Below, piece by piece: positions 58,995-64,000 of a stretch of DNA of 64,000 nt. Source of the stretch: Cliona cf. orientalis (lineage: Eukaryota; Porifera; Demospongiae; Clionaida; Clionaidae); contig OZ005700.1 in NCBI GenBank assembly GCA_963930775.1, positions 4,722,609-4,786,608 of the forward strand, read 5' to 3'. The position numbers were made by a program, and so were the translations under genes. The notes under the pieces were generated by a model. The model saw nothing but the letters and a program-made list of their open reading frames with translations, did not search any database and was not told where the DNA came from. Every line of letters starts with the position of its first letter. The stretch's first letter is position 1.

Positions 58995-60254
58995 TATCGT
59001 ATTTTCTCGTTATTAGGCGCATCTCGCTTATAAGCGCATATTCGTTATTAAGCGCATGCGCATGCTATTTTGTTGGCCTAAGCATTCGTTATTAGGCGCA
59101 TTTCGCATATAAGCGCATACTGATAATAATAGACCATTGATCTCAATATCTGCACGCTTGCTAGCTTGCCCAGGGCTCCAAGCTTTTCAAATTAGTCGAA
59201 ATTACGATAGCTACTGTCGATTCCCAGGTTCTTCCAGCAGTGAACGCCATTTCTACCTGAGCGGAATCAGGGACTATACATTATCTTTCAGATGGACTGG
59301 AAACGCTACATTATTACGCTCGCGAAAATTCTACAATCATCGTTACGCCCGGAAGTGTACCCGGAAATGTCTGACAGTATTGCTACTATACTGGACTAGG
59401 GTGCCAAGACAGTCAATATGGCCGTCTAGTACTTCTATGAAGGCTTGTAGGAAACTCTTAGATAATGTTTAGCACACCAAATGTTGTTTACCCAGTGAAG
59501 CAACGGGTAAACTTACTTTTTACGTTTGAATAATGCTCATGTCTGTTTTAGTTCGTGAGATTATCCAGCACAAAAGGTGTCCATCTTTGTCAAGTAAATT
59601 TTTAAACTTAGGGGGTCTTGTGCTCCTAGAGTACCTTTCAGCTCAAAAGAATACTGTGCACCCAGTCAAGCAAGATTGGGGCTTACTACTCGCGCTGTGT
59701 AGAATCCTATGAGAGCTTCACTTTCTGAGCTAATCCAGCACAAAGTATTACCAGGACATGAAAAGTAGCCATACTGAATTTTTTCACTCATAGAGAGCGC
59801 ACTCAAAAGCACACTCACCACAAAATGGCTTTCAGCACATTGTATTACGACTATGGTCTACTGTAGACGCCCTCACAGACGCTGACTCCGTTGTCAGGTC
59901 GACCACCGTTGGTGTTTCCAAGCAGCCTTTGTAGCTTCTTACCGCTCGCGATATTTTTTACCCGTAACGATGATTGCAGAAACGGAAATGTGTACTTTGT
60001 AATAGGGCGGCGCGCGCGTTTCCAGTCCATCTGAAAGATAATGTATAGTCCCTGGCGGAATGCAGCAACGTCAACGATCGTGCGATCGATCGATTGACCA
60101 CGCCCCTTAAATGATACCGTGAACACGCATGCGTTCTTGATGTAGCTATTTTTTGTTAGGCGCATCTCGCTGTTAGGCGCACTTCGTTATTAAGCGCAGA
60201 TTTTCTTCCTGTGGAGATATAAGCGCATGCGCTTAATAGCGAGAAAATACGGTA
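58995..60254. mobile_element. TACCGTA-class element (TTTTCTCG/AAGCGCAT stem) in coding sequence
   Basis: The left end TATCGTATTTTCTCGTTATT and right end AATAGCGAGAAAATACGGTA are inverted repeats, with TTAAGCGCAT motifs in both arms and TA on each side. It is the long relative of 14306-14941. Taking it out with one TA joins the flanking codons in frame. Confidence 0.9.
59268..60054. mobile_element. 787-bp TIR element nested in the TACCGTA element
   Basis: TIRs of about 39 bp begin CAGGGACTATACATTATCTT. GCGGAAT flanks both sides (59261-59267 and 60055-60061). The equivalent position in the 14.3-kb copy is uninterrupted. The CAGGG terminus suggests hAT, though the duplication is 7 rather than 8 bp. 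No intact ORF. Confidence 0.8.
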
Positions 60255-60498
60255 TATCAGGAAGCTGTGCTCAGAGAGACGGAATTTTTGGAGCAAAAGG
60301 AAAAAACATTGCGTACTCTCAAGGAGATTAAATGACTCCTTTTGATGACTATCACAGGATTTTGTACTAATTATTGTTGATCTTGATGTATATACCATAA
60401 AAGTTAGTTAGACAGCAAACACTTTAGGATGTGATGAAAATCATCAATTCTTGTACAAAATCCATGAAGTGATGACAATTATGTTTATAAAAATTAAA

Positions 60499-61456
60499 TT
60501 AAAAATATCCAGCGTGTTCTATCCAATGTCTAAAATCATTTTGTGTAATTGCTGTAAATGCACACAGTACAAGTGATTCACAATCAATAACGTCCAATAA
60601 TTGTTCATTGGCTTGTAATGTTGATTTAAGCTTAGAAAAAGCTTCCTCCATTGGATTGAGGTCGGGGCTATAAGGTGGAGGAATTTCACTATAGTGCACC
60701 AGTAGCCTCAATACGTTGCACAGCCCTATCCACATGATGGATTGAGGCATTATCCATCACAACTACACTATGAGGATTTACTCCATCAAATGGTTGGAGG
60801 TGTGGAACTAGGACATGCTGCAAAAAGTATATAAATTCGTCACCATTAACAGAGGAAGATACAGTGTGGCAATCAATGATCCCATTGGTGGACATAGCTG
60901 CTTTGGCTGACACTCTCTGACCCCGTACCAGGAGTTTCTTAGATACAGGAGGCTTACCACGCACACTGTAACCAAATTTTCTCATACAATTCCTCCTATC
61001 CTTTCCCGTTTCATCGATAAATATCAGCATTTCAGGATGGCCACCATGTCTTGAGCATACGCAGCCCTATAATCACTCCTTTGTTTTGCATTTTTTTGTC
61101 TAGTGATATTTGAGGTTTGTAGAAATTTCCAGATGGTACTGATATCTACTTCTGTGCCTGTCTCACTAATGAGTGTGTCCCTGATCTCACGCATGTATAC
61201 CTCTGGCTTTTCTAACACGGTCTCCATGATAATCAGCTTATCTATTTCAGTTAATACAGCAGTGCCTTTATTTGGTGGATGCTTCCTTTTGTTAACATTC
61301 CCAGACTCACAGAAAAGACTGACTGTTCTATACAGTAGATGCTAGATTTTCAGCCACCTCACGATACTGTTTATTTTGCATTTCCACCATGTACACCGTG
61401 CGCCATCTAAGGTCATTTGAATAAGCTGATGTTCTCTTTGGCTCACAAGACATCAT
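60499..61456 (-). pseudogene. Tc1/mariner (IS630-type) transposase, decayed
   Basis: From ATG at 61456 the minus strand encodes a helix-turn-helix start (SAYSNDLRWRTVYMVEMQNK). A stop near 61340 and a frameshift lead to KPEVYMREIRDTLISETGTE. After another shift come LIFIDETGKDRRN (first catalytic Asp), SVVVMDNASIHHVDRA (second Asp), and, after a third shift, PPPYSPDLNPMEEAFSKLK (catalytic Glu). The Asp-Glu spacing is about 37 residues but is uncertain because of the shift. Length and motif order fit a full-length transposase. At least three disruptions make it inactive. I found no matching TIRs nearby. Confidence 0.85.
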
Positions 61457-61479
61457 GAAATCCTTCTTATTTAAGATTT

Positions 61480-62129
61480 GAATCTATACCAGAGTGCCCC
61501 AAACCTATATTGCAGTGTATGATCTAGCCTGTTTGTGCATGTGTGGTCCATGTGTATGTGTGCATCTGTGTGTGGCTACATGCAGTGCTGTCTGTCTGCA
61601 CTCGTGTGTATGTTTATGTCCTTATGTAAACTGTAAGTTAAAGCTGCCTTTGACCATCTCCTTCCATATTTGGAAGTTAGCACAATCAAAAATTCTGCAA
61701 AACCCTGTAATGGTCGACACTGTCCGTTCTCTACCTCTGAAACCAGCAGTACTTTGTGTGCACACCCTGCACGAATAGAAGTAGGTGGGTGCACTGGACT
61801 AGGTGGTGTTTGGGCCTATCTGTGGTCGATCCAGCAGGGGAGGATCTAGGATTTTTAGTATGGTGGGGTTGTAGGTTTAATTGCGCGCGAAGCGTGCAAA
61901 AATTTTGCGACCACGCTCACTTTTAGTGAGCCACGCCCACTTTTAGTCGCCTACTAGACATAGAGCCTAGCATGACTCTTGTGGTCTACAGTAGATTATT
62001 CATAGCTGAAGCCAAGTTCAGGGTGTACCACTAACCACCGTGCACCACCTGTTGGTTTGAGGCCAATTATGTACTACACAGCTTGTCTGCTGCTAACCAT
62101 ACAGTGCTACTGTGCCAAGTTATAGTAAG
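61480..62129. other. No gene recognised
   Basis: It contains GTGTATGTGTG-rich sequence near 61550-61610 and CACGCCCACTTTTAGT motifs near 61900-61950, which also occur in the following MITE. No supported coding sequence. Confidence 0.4.
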
Positions 62130-62484
62130 CCTTGCAGTGGCGGATCCAGAGGGGGATCCGGGGGATCCAGGGGTGCACAGGAACCCCCCTTTTGGCTACA
62201 CCTAGCACTAAGAAGTATACTGATGATAGGTAAATGGAACCCCCCTTTCTGGCTACAGAACTAAGAAAACTGCTGCTATGGCTCACCTTAGAATGCTTTA
62301 GAAGAAATTCGTTCGAAAACAGATCGATTGGACTGAAAGAGCTGGTAGACTGTCTCAAAAACGATCGAAAGTGGGCGTGGTTTTGCCCAAAAGTGGGCGT
62401 GGTTTCTAAAAATTCGCGCGCGCTTTGCGCGCAACAGTATATTAGAACCCCCCTTTTAGAAATCCTGGATCCGCCACTGCCTTG
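62130..62484. mobile_element. hAT-like MITE with 5-bp direct repeat
   Basis: The 345-bp element (62135-62479) has ends CAGTGGCGGATCCAG and CTGGATCCGCCACTG, flanked by CCTTG on both sides. GAACCCCCCTTT occurs near both ends. The termini are those of a widespread hAT-type MITE, though 5 bp is shorter than the usual 8-bp duplication. Confidence 0.8.
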
Positions 62485-62599
62485 TATATAAGTGGGAGGG
62501 GCTGCTCAAAATCGTTTGGGGGGGTTGCAACCCCCCCTAATCCGCCCCTGTCTAGTGCTGCTCGTTTGTGATATAACGCAGCTGTCCGAAATATGCCAA

Positions 62600-63440
62600 C
62601 CCTACTCTAGAACCCGAGCAAAGCGAGGGTTCTACAGAGTGCCTGAGGGCTTCTAAATCACGTGGAAACCTAGTAACCACGGTCTAACGTATTTAGATCC
62701 TAGCAACAAGCTGAAAACTCTTGCAATGCTATGCAACAAGTCATAAATCGAGTGAAATACCATCATCTTCGAGGTCTTGTCAACCACCCAAGTGCCACGG
62801 CAGCTATTGAACTTTTGAACTCAGATAGCCACTCCTATCGATCATCAAGTGTGCTTTTAATAGAATCACGCTTATTGCTGTGACAAGGCAAGCAGCATGC
62901 AGCTCGGGCAAAGTGAAGGTTCTATGAGAGCCCTGAGGTCACATAGAAACCGACTAAACAGTGTCTAACAAGTTTAGATCATATAGTTTTGTATTGTTAA
63001 GAGCCAGAGGTTGTACGTGACTGAGATATAGATACCTGTCAGTAGCCATGCAGTATTTGTTACAGCCATCTAAGAAGATTTACAAGGGTTCTGTGAGTAA
63101 TAGTTATTGACCAACTCCCGAAGTTTGTATGCAGTATAGAAGCACAAATCCCGAGGGAAAAGCCCGAGGGATGAGTGCTTCTATACTGCATACAAAGCGA
63201 GGGATTGGTCAATAACTATTTTCTAGCCCATTGCTTCCATGGATACAATAAACATGATTTTAGCCCCCAAGAACTGTATGAATGATAGTAGACATATGGA
63301 CATGAGCCCTACAAGGAGGGGCTGTATCACATATACAGTACCTTGTATATCTTAGTAACCACATAGCAACAGGCTAGAAGTCTATTTAGAACCCTAGTTT
63401 GGACCAATCAGGCAATGAGATTTACAGTATTTGTAACTAT
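62600..63440. repeat. Family H repeats with a 120-bp palindrome
   Basis: AAGCGAGGGTTCTA and GTAGAAACC/GTGGAAACC-type blocks match 20930-21060. Within it, 63100-63219 is a near-perfect hairpin (TAGTTATTGACCAACTCCCG and its complement, centred on CCCGAGGG AAAA GCCCGAGGG). Confidence 0.7.
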
Positions 63441-63734
63441 TTTAACCCCCAATTTCCTGAGTAACACTGGCAGTTAATGCTAACGCGGGTTAACCCTTTC
63501 GGTCACAGAAAATTCATGAGCTCACCCAGCAAGCCTTCGTTAGGTACAGGGTCGACCAGGCTGCAGTTGTTGCCAGGAAACCGAACGAGCCACGCCCGAA
63601 TTATTGATCTCTGCAAACAGGTTGCTCAAGATGCAGCTCAAATGCAGCCCAGAGAGGGAATGCAAACAAAGTAATCGAGTCATGAGACATGCTAACATAT
63701 ACATTGCCTACAACACCACTCTTTTGCTTTTTTT

Positions 63735-64000
63735 TTTTTTCAAGGAGACCACACACTAAGCAGAAAAAAAAATTGTCCGAAAACAACCACATAGTTGAGC
63801 TGGATGCATATTAGAGCCATACAATGCAAGCAGGCAGCCTATACACCAATTTTGACCAAAGTGGGTAATGGTCGTCACGTTTATGTGCACGTTGCCCCAC
63901 TCCTCACGTAGTGCGTGGGCGGAAAACATTGCAAATGCATGGCTTCTTATACAAACATATGGGATAACTTCACAGGGCCGTAACTTTAATTTTAATGTGT
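63735..64000 (+). repeat. Family A repeat running off the right edge
   Basis: T-run then TCAAGGAGACCACACACTAA, CACATAGTTGAGCTGGATGC and GGGCCGTAACTTTAATT match the other family A copies. It continues beyond the window. Confidence 0.9.

Larger units (their letters stand above)
57794..60335 (+). pseudogene. Gene-like sequence broken by two MITEs and frameshifts
   Basis: A frame from 57794 encodes YHVKIINPKKKSDFVVRMWH, then after a TGA at 58265 continues in the same frame with KRWIFEDQDLQVMY and ITLWCDALRI. A poly-C run gives a proline stretch. Next come FKELKSKHPDMANPKLRLWA and NPPAIPLITGSP. A palindromic MITE (58638-58776) interrupts here. Beyond it the frame goes on with AKKKTNIGDALVNAATIF, shifts near 58875, and reads SSTKLRRSCLEDLKSLNEL. 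A second element (58995-60254) precedes YQEAVLRETEFLEQKEKTL and TGA at 60335. The end looks like a coiled coil. Similar sponge proteins seem familiar but I cannot name a function. AT-run slippage near 58250 probably caused the TGA. Confidence 0.65.

Overview
The window looks like nuclear DNA from an animal, probably an early-branching invertebrate such as a demosponge. The support is GT-AG introns with consistent phases, an animal-type TMEM86 gene, a Mutator-like transposase gene of a kind I associate with sponges and other invertebrates, and many decayed eukaryotic transposons. Species assignment is inference. Nothing suggests a bacterium, plasmid or virus, and there are no operons. Host coding sequence is sparse, and most of the 64 kb is repeats, many of them nested.

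Layout. 1-3.8 kb (minus): a Mutator-like transposase gene, one open frame of 707 codons running off the left edge plus a short 5' exon. 4-9.6 kb: interspersed repeats, inverted-repeat elements and a 554-bp foldback element with a 9-bp target duplication. 9.9-23.4 kb (minus): the 3' part of a single-pass membrane protein gene in five phase-matched exons. Its 11-kb intron holds foldback elements, a DIRS-like reverse transcriptase fragment, a large TIR element built from a CATGAAA-type motif, and a hAT relic. 23.5-34.5 kb: foldbacks and a composite repeat unit present twice in opposite orientation (24.4-26.7 and 32.7-34.4 kb). 34.7-39.8 kb: repeats, long poly-G/poly-C runs and one possible coding exon. 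40.0-40.9 kb (minus): an intact TMEM86/YhhN-family lysoplasmalogenase-like gene. 41-54.5 kb: MITEs, four copies of a GC-rich repeat (one more near 9 kb is counted among them), a tandem array of a roughly 370-bp repeat, non-LTR reverse transcriptase fragments and a tandemly duplicated tRNA-derived SINE. 55-61.5 kb: a Crypton pseudogene, a gene-like sequence broken by two unrelated MITEs, and a decayed Tc1/mariner transposase. 61.5-64 kb: further MITEs and a repeat copy running off the right edge.

The most informative structure is in the small elements. Several palindromic elements ending TAGYCTCG sit between 9-bp duplications, the duplication length usual for Mutator, in the same window as a Mutator-type transposase gene. 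Separately, about a dozen TIR elements with unrelated stems share the terminus TACCGTA and insert at TA. One of each class lies in the same coding frame at 58.6-60.3 kb, and removing each with one target duplication rejoins the frame.
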